A stretch of 34,398 nt of DNA, from IMG/VR virus record IMGVR_UViG_3300044615_001866, positions 1 to 34,398 of that record, one strand, 5' to 3'. The DNA is from a virus. Made by a program: the position numbers and the translations under genes. Positions 21,292 to 28,424 of the stretch are shown one piece after another (position 1 is the stretch's first letter; every line of letters begins with the position of its first letter). The notes under the pieces were generated by a model. That model was given only the letters and a program-made list of their open reading frames with translations. It had not been told where the DNA came from and did not search any database.

Positions 21292-21486
21292 ATGTCCATG
21301 TTCATCCCGGAGAACCAACTCCGCAACATGCTGCAAAACCAAGCAGCCCAAAGCATGCTCAACAGCACCGATCCGCTGACCCGGATGGTGGCCCTCAACA
21401 GCCTCATGCAGACCCAGCCTCAGCGCCAGCAAAACGTGAACTGGCTGGAGGATAACTGGCTCGACGACAACAACCTTTTCGGTTGA
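21292..21486 (+). CDS. 64-residue Gln/Asn/Met-rich early protein
   Basis: The product (MSMFIPENQLRNMLQNQAAQ; later NVNWLEDNWLDDNNLFG) is polar and helical with an acidic Trp-rich tail. ATG 21292 follows a CACACACCAAACG leader. It is the last gene before a strong terminator at 21535, closing the long plus-strand transcription unit. No family is recognised. Confidence 0.6.
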   Translation: MSMFIPENQLRNMLQNQAAQSMLNSTDPLTRMVALNSLMQTQPQRQQNVNWLEDNWLDDNNLFG

Positions 21487-21534
21487 TTTAACGATTAGAA
21501 AAGCTTAACTTTTTCTTCTCTTCTCGACTGACGC

Positions 21535-21583
21535 ACCACTGGTAGCTTGGGTAGCCAAAACCCAGTCATACCAGTGGTTTTTT
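21535..21583 (+). terminator. strong rho-independent terminator
   Basis: ACCACTGGTA (21535-21544) pairs perfectly with TACCAGTGGT (21569-21578), followed by six T's. An inner TGGGT/ACCCA-type stem extends the hairpin. Confidence 0.9.
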
Positions 21584-21654
21584 CATGTTTTGCGGGCGGA
21601 CAAAGTGTAGATTTATACCCAGGAGAATGAAGTACGCGGATAGAAAATAACGCC

Positions 21655-21831
21655 ATGGAAGCAACGACTGCAGCATTAAACAACGGCCGTCTGGCATGGG
21701 CCGTTTTGTGTAAAACCCCGTCGGGGAAGGGAGAGGTTGTCCGAGTGACAGACCATGAAGATGCGGATGCAGCGGTCAGGGAGAACCCGGAATTGTTCTG
21801 GAAGTCAGGCCCGTTCGTCCTCCCCTACTGA
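21655..21831 (+). CDS. 58-residue unknown protein
   Basis: ATG 21655 to TGA 21831, the first gene after the 21535 terminator, so it probably has its own promoter. MEATTAALNNGRLAWAVLCK opens an alpha/beta-looking protein that ends WKSGPFVLPY. A seven-codon frame with an AGGAGA just before it (21627) lies in the leader. No family is known. Confidence 0.6.
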   Translation: MEATTAALNNGRLAWAVLCKTPSGKGEVVRVTDHEDADAAVRENPELFWKSGPFVLPY

Positions 21832-21902
21832 GCAAACTTTAACGTTCTGTTCGCGGCCAGGGTGGACAAAGTCGGCTAAACTGGCTGGGCTTGAAACGCC
21901 TC

Positions 21903-22109
21903 ATGAACTTGCCGATCACGTCCTACGTTGTCTTCGTGTACAACGGTGACATAGGCGCCCACACCCCTGCATTTCCTGATCTGGATTCAGCTGAAGAGTT
22001 TGCCAATTCTCTCCGAGCTGTCGCCTCGAATCTGGTTGTGAGTGAGCCATGTCCTGTTGTTGCAACACAAGAAATTCAATTTAAAAACAGAATCAAAATC
22101 CAAAGTTAA
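21903..22109 (+). CDS. 68-residue unknown protein
   Basis: Starts at ATG 21903; a TTG four codons upstream is possible. A strand-rich N-terminus (ITSYVVFVYNGDIGAHTPAF) and a helix (DLDSAEEFANSLRAVASNLV) resemble small HicB-like beta-alpha folds, but the match is too weak to claim. A terminator follows nine bases after the stop. Confidence 0.55.
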   Translation: MNLPITSYVVFVYNGDIGAHTPAFPDLDSAEEFANSLRAVASNLVVSEPCPVVATQEIQFKNRIKIQS

Positions 22110-22117
22110 TTGTTGAC

Positions 22118-22150
22118 AGCTGTGTTATCTTTGGGTGACACAGCTTTTTT
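22118..22150 (+). terminator. rho-independent terminator just upstream of a gene
   Basis: AGCTGTGT (22118-22125) pairs with ACACAGCT (22138-22145), followed by a run of T's. It ends only 13 bases before ATG 22163, so it could also act as an attenuator for that gene. Confidence 0.85.
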
Positions 22151-22162
22151 GTAGATACACCA

Positions 22163-22414
22163 ATGGCCCGAGTTTTATCGGTAAGTGTGCCCGAGGCCCT
22201 GTATGACAAGTGGCAGGAATCTGACCTCGACCTGAGTCCGTCGGCAATGTTCCAGGCTGCACTTGAGACGGAACTGAATAAGACCAATCAATTCCTCAAG
22301 TATTGGAGTGAGCGAGCACTTAAAGCGGAAAAGAAGTTAAAGATTATTTCCGATCTGCTCCAGGCTAATGATAAAGAGGTTAAAAAATTTCTTATTTTTG
22401 AAACAGACAAGTAG
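22163..22414 (+). CDS. ribbon-helix-helix-like regulator
   Basis: An 83-residue protein: an N-terminal strand (ARVLSVSVPEALYDKWQES) and helices (LSPSAMFQAALETELNKT) fit a CopG/CcdA-type ribbon-helix-helix, followed by a long Lys-rich coiled coil for oligomerisation. Such proteins are DNA-binding regulators or antitoxins. It lies immediately behind a terminator hairpin. No toxin-like partner is recognised. Confidence 0.55.
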   Translation: MARVLSVSVPEALYDKWQESDLDLSPSAMFQAALETELNKTNQFLKYWSERALKAEKKLKIISDLLQANDKEVKKFLIFETDK

Positions 22415-22450
22415 GATTAAGAGAATAACAATTGCCTCCATGAGGTTTCA

Positions 22451-22648
22451 ATGCCACGCGAGTGGAACACTCCGAAGCGAGAGTGTTGGAACACACCAAT
22501 CCACCAAATTCTGAAGGCAGTAGATAACCACACCCGATTGTATTTAGAGACGGGTGATGAGTGGCATGAGTGTAAGGCGCAAACATTAAGACAATATGTT
22601 GGAGAGCTTAAAACGTGGATTCACAAACAAGAGGGCAGGGATACATGA
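22451..22648 (+). CDS. 65-residue unknown protein
   Basis: A His/Trp-rich small protein (MPREWNTPKRECWNTPIHQI; later DEWHECKAQTLRQYVGELKT) with three Cys. It shows two near-repeats of E-W-N-T-P / C-W-N-T-P at the start. The ATG has no SD. The function is unknown. Confidence 0.55.
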   Translation: MPREWNTPKRECWNTPIHQILKAVDNHTRLYLETGDEWHECKAQTLRQYVGELKTWIHKQEGRDT

Positions 22649-22694
22649 CGATCATTTACCCAACGGTAGAATATTGTCATTCATGTGTATCAAC

Positions 22695-22892
22695 ATGGAC
22701 CTTAACCAAGCGACACGACATTTTTACAGCGTGGAATTAACAAATGCTGAACGACTCGATGCTTCAGCGCTGATGGATTCTCTTCGTGATGCAGGTGTTG
22801 TCCCGATGAATACAAATCTGGGTCACTTCATCAAGGAGTGTTTTGCACGCGGATTAAACGATTATCGCAAAGATTTAGTGCGTCACGATTAA
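22695..22892 (+). CDS. possible ribbon-helix-helix protein
   Basis: From ATG 22695 (an alternative ATG lies at 22683), 65 residues. HFYSVELTNAERLDASALMD followed by GHFIKECFARGLNDYRKD has the strand-helix-helix order of RHH proteins. It is the third such candidate in this early region (with 17230 and 22163). It is followed by a long inverted repeat. Confidence 0.5.
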   Translation: MDLNQATRHFYSVELTNAERLDASALMDSLRDAGVVPMNTNLGHFIKECFARGLNDYRKDLVRHD

Positions 22893-22909
22893 ATACAATT
22901 TACCGTCAA

Positions 22910-22956
22910 TTTTAATTGTATGAATGTAGCAATGTGCTGCAACTGTACAATTAAAA
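22910..22956. terminator. AT-rich hairpin / possible bidirectional terminator
   Basis: TTTTAATTGTA (22910-22920) is perfectly inverted at 22946-22956, with an inner GTAGCA/TGCTGC near-pairing. The A/T flanks would serve as a terminator in either direction. A TATATA/TAGAAT-rich stretch near 23000-23017 may then start the next unit. Confidence 0.5.
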
Positions 22957-23037
22957 TCGATAAGAAATCAAAGATTAGCCGCGTCCACCGCCAGGGGTCT
23001 ATATATGCAATAGAATAGGTAAAAATATTCGGCTGTT

Positions 23038-23388
23038 GTGGAATTCAATCCGATCTACGAAAAGTTATTTTATCTAGCTCGGTCACGGGATCAACCAACG
23101 GAAGAATTGTTATTGGCTCAGGGGCACCAAAAATCTGGCAAACCTCCTCAAAAGCCTGGTCGGCGTTTGGTAGATATTTTAGTTCCTGGTAAACAAAATG
23201 AGGTTTGGACCGATATTCCAGGCAGAATGTTTTATCGGGAAAATGATTATGTGCTGCCAAACTTTATACCTGGTAAAGAGAACAAACAAAATCTATTGCG
23301 TACAATACCAAGTCATCCAGGTAACCTAATGGATGACGGGTTGCACCTCCAAATAGGGCCCCGTCCTTTTGGCACTATTTCCACTTAG
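23038..23388 (+). CDS. unknown protein, GTG start
   Basis: A 116-residue product, GTG 23038 being the only start that keeps the folded-looking N-terminus (MEFNPIYEKLFYLARSRDQP). It is rich in Pro, Gly, Asn and basic residues, with PGRMFYRENDYVLPNFIPGK in the middle, so it is extended rather than globular. It ends two bases before the HNH gene. No family is recognised. Confidence 0.5.
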   Translation: MEFNPIYEKLFYLARSRDQPTEELLLAQGHQKSGKPPQKPGRRLVDILVPGKQNEVWTDIPGRMFYRENDYVLPNFIPGKENKQNLLRTIPSHPGNLMDDGLHLQIGPRPFGTIST

Positions 23389-23390
23389 TC

Positions 23391-23615
23391 ATGGCTAGGG
23401 ATTACAAAAAAGAGTACGAGTATCACGGCACTCCAGATCAGATTAAACGTCGAGCTGCTCGTGTAAAAGCGCGTCGGTATATGGAAAGCAGGGGCCACGC
23501 GAAGAAAGGGGACGGCCGTGACGTCGATCATAAGAATGGAGATCCACTCGATGATCGTCCGGAGAACTTACAGATGCGGAACCGTAGCGAAAACCGCGCC
23601 GATAAGTCAAAATAG
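23391..23615 (+). CDS. small HNH-type nuclease-like protein
   Basis: The 74-residue protein shows DVDHKNGDPLDDRPENLQMR and a following ENR, the core of an HNH_3-like beta-beta-alpha metal finger (DH, N, then NR). The start MARDYKKEYEYHGTPDQIKR matches small HNH-like proteins of T7-type phages. It lacks the DNA-binding domains of full homing endonucleases. It could nick DNA, act in packaging or recombination, or be a domesticated remnant. Confidence 0.75.
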   Translation: MARDYKKEYEYHGTPDQIKRRAARVKARRYMESRGHAKKGDGRDVDHKNGDPLDDRPENLQMRNRSENRADKSK

Positions 23616-23630
23616 GAAAAACTGAACGAC

Positions 23631-23831
23631 TTGGAAGATTTTGACGAACTGATCACTCGCCAGGAGTGTCAGGAACTGATCGATGCTGCAATTCGGAAGC
23701 ATAACCGGAATGCAGGGATCATCAGTAGCATCGTCGGATGGGTGATCCTGTCGTTATTTGCGGAGGGGTTGTTGAGGTTGGTGGGGAGGATACCGCCGGT
23801 CCTGCCGTGGCTCAACGTAAATCTTAATTGA
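23631..23831 (+). CDS. small membrane protein, TTG start
   Basis: A 66-residue product: an acidic helix (EDFDELITRQECQELIDAAI), then a hydrophobic segment (GIISSIVGWVILSLFAEGLL) and a short Pro/Trp tail. The only start is TTG 23631, with AGGAAAA about 12 bases upstream. The helix-TM-tail plan is common for small phage membrane proteins. The role is unknown. Confidence 0.6.
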   Translation: MEDFDELITRQECQELIDAAIRKHNRNAGIISSIVGWVILSLFAEGLLRLVGRIPPVLPWLNVNLN

Positions 23832-24128
23832 GACGGGCGGAAGAGAAAAGGGTAGAGAACAGTCCGACGCCAGCGAAGCCCCATATATAGGGAGTAATAG
23901 AGGTCAACTCCAATATCCCAGGAATCATAAAGAAAACCTAAAAATCCATAGCCATAAAAGAAGGGCCGAGGACACCACTCCCCGACCCCCTTTTGCACAC
24001 ACGCACGATGGGAGAACCCAACCATGCACCCACTGGGTCAATTCGCTTGACCCCTTGCAATCTATCGGGATCCGTGTATTCTGGTCAAGCGTCGGATCCG
24101 TCCGATACGCACATTGCACCCAACAACC
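23832..24128 (+). promoter_or_regulatory. 297-bp gap: leader region with hairpin and repeats
   Basis: It holds a perfect GGGTCAA-TTCGC-TTGACCC hairpin (24035-24053), GGATCCGT twice (24068 and 24094), and a possible promoter TTGCAA-N16-TATTCT (24055-24082). An A/C leader GCACACACGCACG precedes ATG 24008, but the frame there is unconvincing. A hydrophobic aromatic frame exists on the minus strand near 23840-23960 without a clear start. Confidence 0.4.
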
Positions 24129-24590
24129 ATGAATTCCTTCCAATTTCAGGCTATGCAGGTCCTGAACCTGTCGGCCGAAGACCATCCCACCTGTCGCATT
24201 GAGGGTCATCAGCTGACACTCACCGCGACTCGCAACGGTGAGCAGATCATCATCACTGCACCAATCACTAACTCCAGTGAAGTGATGAAGCTCACACAGC
24301 AACAGCCAGCTATGAAGATGCCTTCCCCGGCTCGTCCTCAACTCCGGAAATCAACTCGTCGTCACACGGTGACCCGTGATTATCCTCGGGGTGAGCAACA
24401 TCCTAAAGCAAAGCTGACGGAACAAGATATTAAAGATATGCGGGAGATTTTTGCCGATCCTGGTTACATCAAGAGCTTCCGTAGTACCTACGAAGCTTAT
24501 ATCGATCTGGCGAAAACTTACAAGATTCACTACACCACGGTTTACAAAATCGTTAACGGCCAATCCTGGAAGCATGTCGCCAATGTTTGA
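24129..24590 (+). CDS. HTH-module protein (paralogous C-terminus with the gene at 28784)
   Basis: From ATG 24129, after a CACCCAACAACC leader, 153 residues: a beta-rich N-terminus, a basic Pro-rich linker (about residues 65-95) and a C-terminal helix-turn-helix beginning AKLTEQDIKDMREIF and ending TVYKIVNGQSWKHVANV. The same L-T-E...M-R...K-I-V-N...W-K-H-V ending occurs at 28784-29131. This kind of module accompanies resolvase, AP2 and HNH proteins and binds DNA. A regulator is likely. Confidence 0.65.
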   Translation: MNSFQFQAMQVLNLSAEDHPTCRIEGHQLTLTATRNGEQIIITAPITNSSEVMKLTQQQPAMKMPSPARPQLRKSTRRHTVTRDYPRGEQHPKAKLTEQDIKDMREIFADPGYIKSFRSTYEAYIDLAKTYKIHYTTVYKIVNGQSWKHVANV

Positions 24591-24945
24591 GAAGTACTTC
24601 AAGGTGAAAGTATCGATGGGGGATGGCAATCCCATTGATGACATCATCCCAGCAAAAAACGGCTTGATCGCGCAAGATGTGGCCCGCGAACGTCATCCCG
24701 GTGCTCGCTGCGTCCACATCTTAGGCATCTCTGAGATTCGTCCGATCCGTCCAGTATCTGCTCCCCCCAAAAGGTATAAGCCTATGGAGGACATTCTGAT
24801 TGGTGGAGAGACTACTCTCTGTCGAGATGATCGGATTCGGACCTGTCTAACGCTGCACAAAGCTGGCCACAGTCAAGAATTAATCGCCGATTTGATTGGT
24901 GTTGGCTCAACAACGGTGCGCCGGTGGTTGAAACAGTACGGTTGA
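24583..24945 (+). CDS. HTH protein
   Basis: The start is ATG 24583 (ATG 24574 is an alternative); both overlap the end of the previous gene, so translation is coupled. About 120 residues: the N-terminal half (FKVKVSMGDGNPIDDIIPAK; RHPGARCVHILGISEIRP) looks alpha/beta, and the C-terminus is a helix-turn-helix (HSQELIADLIGVGSTTVRRW). Two adjacent HTH genes suggest a regulatory pair. No specific family is claimed. Confidence 0.6.
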   Translation: MFEKYFKVKVSMGDGNPIDDIIPAKNGLIAQDVARERHPGARCVHILGISEIRPIRPVSAPPKRYKPMEDILIGGETTLCRDDRIRTCLTLHKAGHSQELIADLIGVGSTTVRRWLKQYG

Positions 24946-24955
24946 GCTAACCTAC

Positions 24956-24973
24956 GGACAGATACTACTGTCC
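24956..24973 (+). promoter_or_regulatory. hairpin abutting a start codon
   Basis: GGACAG-ATACTA-CTGTCC ends two bases before ATG 24976. As RNA it would block ribosome access; as DNA it is a 6+6 palindromic operator candidate. Confidence 0.5.
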
Positions 24974-24975
24974 TC

Positions 24976-25227
24976 ATGGAATTCAGCGAAAACGATGGAC
25001 TCCTTGTTTCATTCGACGAGGAGTCCAATACCTTCACCTTTGAATGGGATGAAGAAACCCATCCTGAATACAGCTTCTTACGGCTTTTAACGCCGGAAGA
25101 GCTGATGAACAAACTGTCCGAGCGACTTCAAGACCTTATCGACAATGAAAATGGTTCAAACATTCAAGATCGGGGATCGGGTAGCGGAGAGGCCGAAATC
25201 GACGATCATCCCGAATCTGAGGAGTGA
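24976..25227 (+). CDS. acidic early protein (FDEESNTFTFEWDEETHPEY type)
   Basis: An 83-residue, strongly acidic protein. VSFDEESNTFTFEWDEETHP followed by FLRLLTPEELMNKLSERL looks like a conserved cyanophage small protein (recalled pattern, function unknown). The C-terminal 25 residues are Gly/Ser/Asp/Glu-rich and overlap the next gene by 83 bases. A hairpin sits right before the ATG. Confidence 0.65.
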   Translation: MEFSENDGLLVSFDEESNTFTFEWDEETHPEYSFLRLLTPEELMNKLSERLQDLIDNENGSNIQDRGSGSGEAEIDDHPESEE

Positions 25228-25453
25228 ATCCCTCGAAAAAATTGCACGCTATCGCAGCCAACGTTTCGGCGTTGTGGTCGATGTGTTTGTTAAAAGTACT
25301 GTCTTTAGGGGGAATAAACAAGTTAAACAGAAGTTTCTGAAGATCCTCTGGGATGGTATGAAAACACCATCTGATCATGCACAAATGCGAATCTGCCACG
25401 AAAGTGATTTTGAGGCAGTGATGGACAATTACAGTAACTCAATCGGAGCCTGA
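25145..25453 (+). CDS. basic early protein (FKIGDRVAERPKS type)
   Basis: A 102-residue protein from ATG 25145 (or ATG 25151). It starts VQTFKIGDRVAERPKS, an SH3-like beta-barrel style opening (as in KOW-type domains), and continues with basic strands (QRFGVVVDVFVKSTVFRGNK; FLKILWDGMKTPSDHA). A small beta-barrel binding nucleic acid or protein is plausible. Its first 83 bases overlap the preceding gene. Confidence 0.65.
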   Translation: MKMVQTFKIGDRVAERPKSTIIPNLRSESLEKIARYRSQRFGVVVDVFVKSTVFRGNKQVKQKFLKILWDGMKTPSDHAQMRICHESDFEAVMDNYSNSIGA

Positions 25454-25454
25454 C

Positions 25455-25643
25455 ATGCTGGACAAAGAAGGTATGATCCGTAACCTGCGCGGAGCGGTTT
25501 GTGAGTACCTAGATGAGGACAGATTTGATGAACTCATTGAAGACTTGCAAAATATAGCAACCGAAGAAGAAGCTGATTTCCTGAAAAAAGCTAAGTTTTA
25601 CAGAAAACTTAAAAAAGCAGTAGAAGCACTCGCAGACAAATGA
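25455..25643 (+). CDS. 62-residue helical early protein
   Basis: An all-helical, charged protein (RNLRGAVCEYLDEDRFDELI; then AEEEADFL-type acidic turn and a Lys-rich helix KKAKFYRKLKKAVEALADK). It starts one base after the previous stop and overlaps the AP2 gene by four bases, so it is in a coupled unit with it. The function is unknown. Confidence 0.6.
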   Translation: MLDKEGMIRNLRGAVCEYLDEDRFDELIEDLQNIATEEEADFLKKAKFYRKLKKAVEALADK

Positions 25644-25960
25644 ACCGCGAATTGTACGGAGTGGCCGTTAGTAACGGATACGGTGACACTCGTCGAATCT
25701 CTCCAGAAGAACGCTGGTTGCGGTTGACGGGCCGACCTCAATCCATAAGAGGTGCCAGCAAATATAGAGGAGTCTCTATTTGCGACAAGACGCATGAAAA
25801 ACCCTGGCAGGCAATGTTGGCCTTCAAAGGTAAGCGTTACCGAGCCGGTGTTTTCGCCACAGAGGAAGAAGCTGCTATCGCCTGGAACAAAATGGCGCTT
25901 CGGATTATTGGCCCTTTAGCCATTAGAAGGTTAAATGTGGTTCCAAATCGTGGTGAGTGA
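25640..25960 (+). CDS. stand-alone AP2/ERF DNA-binding domain protein
   Basis: A 106-residue protein. Residues about 40-90 form an AP2 domain: SKYRGVSICDKTHEKPWQAM, FKGKRYRAGVFATEEEAAIA and a helix with AWNKMA. The Y-R-G-V, W-x-A and G-x-F-x-T-x-E-E-A-A hallmarks are all present. In phages AP2 is normally fused to an HNH nuclease; here there is no nuclease part. It could be a regulator of the tail fibre gene 38 bases downstream or a remnant of a homing endonuclease. Confidence 0.85.
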   Translation: MNRELYGVAVSNGYGDTRRISPEERWLRLTGRPQSIRGASKYRGVSICDKTHEKPWQAMLAFKGKRYRAGVFATEEEAAIAWNKMALRIIGPLAIRRLNVVPNRGE

Positions 25961-25997
25961 CTTGATTTAGAATACAAAGACTGATGGTTTAGGTTCT

Positions 25998-28148
25998 GTG
26001 TCGTACATCGGAGTTCAACCGACTGCTGGTCAATATCGGAAGCTGGATGATATTTCTGCAAGCTTTAATGGTTCGACGACTAGTTTCACAACTAGCGTTG
26101 GTGGTACCAACGTAACGGCGGGTACTGCCCAGCAGTTGCTGGTGTCCGTTGGTGGTGTAATTCAGGAGCCAGATGCTGATTACACCATAAGCACTAATAC
26201 GATTACGTTCACCACGGCACCAGCATCTGGACTGGACTTTTTCGCCATTTTGATGGGTGATGCGTTAAATACGGTCAGCACCTCGGATGGGTCTATTACC
26301 ACAGCGAAGTTGGCGGGTAGTCTCTCCGTTGGTTTAGCGGCTGGTACTAACTCGGCTCCGTCTCTTTATTTCACTGGGGATTCGAATACTGGTGTTTATT
26401 CTCCCGGCTCTGATCAGGTTGCCATTACTACGGGCGGTACGGGTAGACTGTTCATAGATTCTTCAGGCCGACTGTTAGTTGGCACATCTACAGCGCGTAG
26501 TAATTTCTTTGGCACAACTCTTAGTTCTTTAACTCAAACAGAAGGAACAGGTGGTTCTACTGCACGGGGTGCTTTAAGCGTAATTAATAATGATGTAAGC
26601 AATAACCCTGCTTACGTTCTTCTTGGAAGATCAGGTGCAGCAACACTTGGTTCAAATGCTGCGGTTGTCAGTGGAAGCCGCCTTGGAACTTTAACTTTTC
26701 ACGGTGCAGATGGCACTAGTTTTATTGAAGCGGCAACTGTTGCTGGTGAAGTAGATGGGACGCCTGGTACCACTGACATGCCGGGCAGACTTGTCTTTAG
26801 CACGACGGCTGATGGCGCAGCAAGTCCTACTGAAAGACTGCGGATAACCTCCGCTGGCCTCGTAGGGATTGGCTCTAATAATCCTCAGTCGCTTTTGCAT
26901 CTAGAAACAGATGGCACGGCGCTCCGTATTGTTCGGGGAAGCGCAATCGGATTCGCATACAACACCGGCACGGCTTCAACTGACGCTTTCAGGATTCAAT
27001 CAAATGGCGGCTCTGTTGATTTATTTAGCGCGGCTAGCCAGCCAATTACATTCTCGGCTGGCACGACCGAAAAAGCTCGCATCGACAGCTCGGGACGCCT
27101 GTTAGTTGGCACGTCTAGTGCGCGTAGCAATTTCTTTGGGGCCAGTTACGCAAGCGCTTTACAAGTAGAAACTGCATCGGCAAATAGCCCTAACGGTCTT
27201 TCAATCGGTGCAAATACCAATGACGACAACCCGGCAAACCTATATCTTTTTAAGACAAGGGGAACCTCAGTAGGTTCAAACACAGTTGTCCAAAGCGGAG
27301 ATGTTATTGGCTCCTTGAATTTTATAGGTGCCGATGGCACTAATGTAAGCAGTCCGGCTGCGTGGATTCGTTGCGCAGTAGACGGCACTCCTGGTGTCGG
27401 TGACATGCCGGGCCGCCTAGTGTTCTCCACTACAAAAGATGGCCAATCGTCTCCGACGGAGCGGATGAGAATTATCAATGACGGTTCAATTTTAATTCAG
27501 CAAACAGCACTTTCGAGCGCATCAGACGGTTGCTATTTTAACGCCGGTACTCCTGCTAATTTTCATCAATTACTCTGTCACAGCTCCTCTACTTCAACCC
27601 TTGCTAATTTATACCTTAATCGCCAAGCATCAGATGGAACGCTTATTGATTTTAGACAAGCGGATACCTCTGAAGGCGTAATTTCTGTATCCGGAACAAC
27701 TGTCAGTCTTGTTGGCGGTCACATTGCACGTTGGTCCCAGTTGCCAAATAATGGCGACCCATCTGAACTGCTTAAAGGCACGGTCATGTCTAACTTGGAT
27801 GAGATGTGCGAGTGGGGTGAAGAAGATAACGAGCAACTCAACAAGAGTAAAGTGAGCGACGTTGAGGGCGACCCACACGTGGCTGGTGTATTTGTTTCTA
27901 CGGCATTTTCAGATGAAGGTCCGTTGGATTTTTATCTTGCAATGACAGGTGACATGATCATCCGCATTGCTGAAGGTGTCACGGTGCAGCGGGGCGACCT
28001 GCTGATGTCTGCTGGGGACGGCACCGCCAAGCCTCAGGACGATGACATCGTGCGCAGCAAGACCGTCGCCAAGGTGACCAGCACTCACGTCACCTGCACC
28101 TATGACGATGGCAGCTACTGTGTTCCCTGTGTGCTGATGGCCTGCTGA
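25998..28148 (+). CDS. tail fibre protein
   Basis: A 716-residue product from GTG 25998. The N-terminal ~90 residues (YIGVQPTAGQYRKLDDISAS...) match the attachment domain of cyanophage tail fibres. The shaft is Gly/Ser/Thr-rich and contains two copies of a ~200-residue module starting IDSSGRLLVGTS and ending with PGRLVFSTT...SPTER-[LM]-RI. The C-terminal ~110 residues (GDMIIRIAEGVTVQRGDLLM; ...SYCVPCVLMAC) form a folded cap, similar to the C-terminal domain of other cyanophage fibres. It binds the host surface. Unusually it lies on the early strand, away from the virion operon. Confidence 0.88.
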   Translation: MSYIGVQPTAGQYRKLDDISASFNGSTTSFTTSVGGTNVTAGTAQQLLVSVGGVIQEPDADYTISTNTITFTTAPASGLDFFAILMGDALNTVSTSDGSITTAKLAGSLSVGLAAGTNSAPSLYFTGDSNTGVYSPGSDQVAITTGGTGRLFIDSSGRLLVGTSTARSNFFGTTLSSLTQTEGTGGSTARGALSVINNDVSNNPAYVLLGRSGAATLGSNAAVVSGSRLGTLTFHGADGTSFIEAATVAGEVDGTPGTTDMPGRLVFSTTADGAASPTERLRITSAGLVGIGSNNPQSLLHLETDGTALRIVRGSAIGFAYNTGTASTDAFRIQSNGGSVDLFSAASQPITFSAGTTEKARIDSSGRLLVGTSSARSNFFGASYASALQVETASANSPNGLSIGANTNDDNPANLYLFKTRGTSVGSNTVVQSGDVIGSLNFIGADGTNVSSPAAWIRCAVDGTPGVGDMPGRLVFSTTKDGQSSPTERMRIINDGSILIQQTALSSASDGCYFNAGTPANFHQLLCHSSSTSTLANLYLNRQASDGTLIDFRQADTSEGVISVSGTTVSLVGGHIARWSQLPNNGDPSELLKGTVMSNLDEMCEWGEEDNEQLNKSKVSDVEGDPHVAGVFVSTAFSDEGPLDFYLAMTGDMIIRIAEGVTVQRGDLLMSAGDGTAKPQDDDIVRSKTVAKVTSTHVTCTYDDGSYCVPCVLMAC
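26451..27475 (+). repeat. duplicated shaft module in the tail fibre gene
   Basis: The module from 26451 recurs from 27078, offset 627 bp. The second halves (GADGT; VDGTPG; MPGRLVFSTT) align too. DNA identity is high in the first 60 bases and lower after, indicating an old duplication with conserved edges. Confidence 0.8.
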
Positions 28149-28211
28149 TTAGTCCTACTCACTACAACCTCTCAAATCCCTGCTAACGTAATTGGGCCTA
28201 GGTCAACCACC

Positions 28212-28385
28212 ATGAGGCCCAATTACCGCGTAATTCTGCTGGAATGTATTGAGGCAGGTGTCCGTCGGGGATACCGCCGTGCATACAAACACACAGAATC
28301 TCCTCAAGAAGAAGCAATTTTCGAGTCCATCGAAGATTGTGTCATGAGTGAGATTGTAGAACGGTTCTTTTTTGACTTTGAATAG
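28212..28385 (+). CDS. 57-residue conserved small protein
   Basis: ATG 28212 to TAG 28385. MRPNYRVILLECIEAGVRRG continues with a Tyr/Arg/His-rich turn, an acidic helix and a C-terminal FFFDFE. I recall E-x-G-V-R-R-G-[YW]-R-R-A as a repeated pattern in small cyanophage proteins of unknown role. It follows the tail fibre by 63 bases. The A/C leader GGTCAACCACC precedes the ATG. Confidence 0.65.
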   Translation: MRPNYRVILLECIEAGVRRGYRRAYKHTESPQEEAIFESIEDCVMSEIVERFFFDFE

Positions 28386-28424
28386 GTAAAACCTGAATAT
28401 ACTTGTAGGGATTGCAACACAATA

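Noticed and set aside
21627-21650. Seven-codon leader peptide with AGGAGA
   Set aside because: The SD-like sequence is only one or two bases from its ATG, too close to work; treated as chance.
23669-24341. Two long minus-strand frames with aromatic-rich sequence
   Set aside because: Mostly antisense to real genes and without a plausible start; the piece in the gap (23840-23960) looks membrane-like but cannot be supported.
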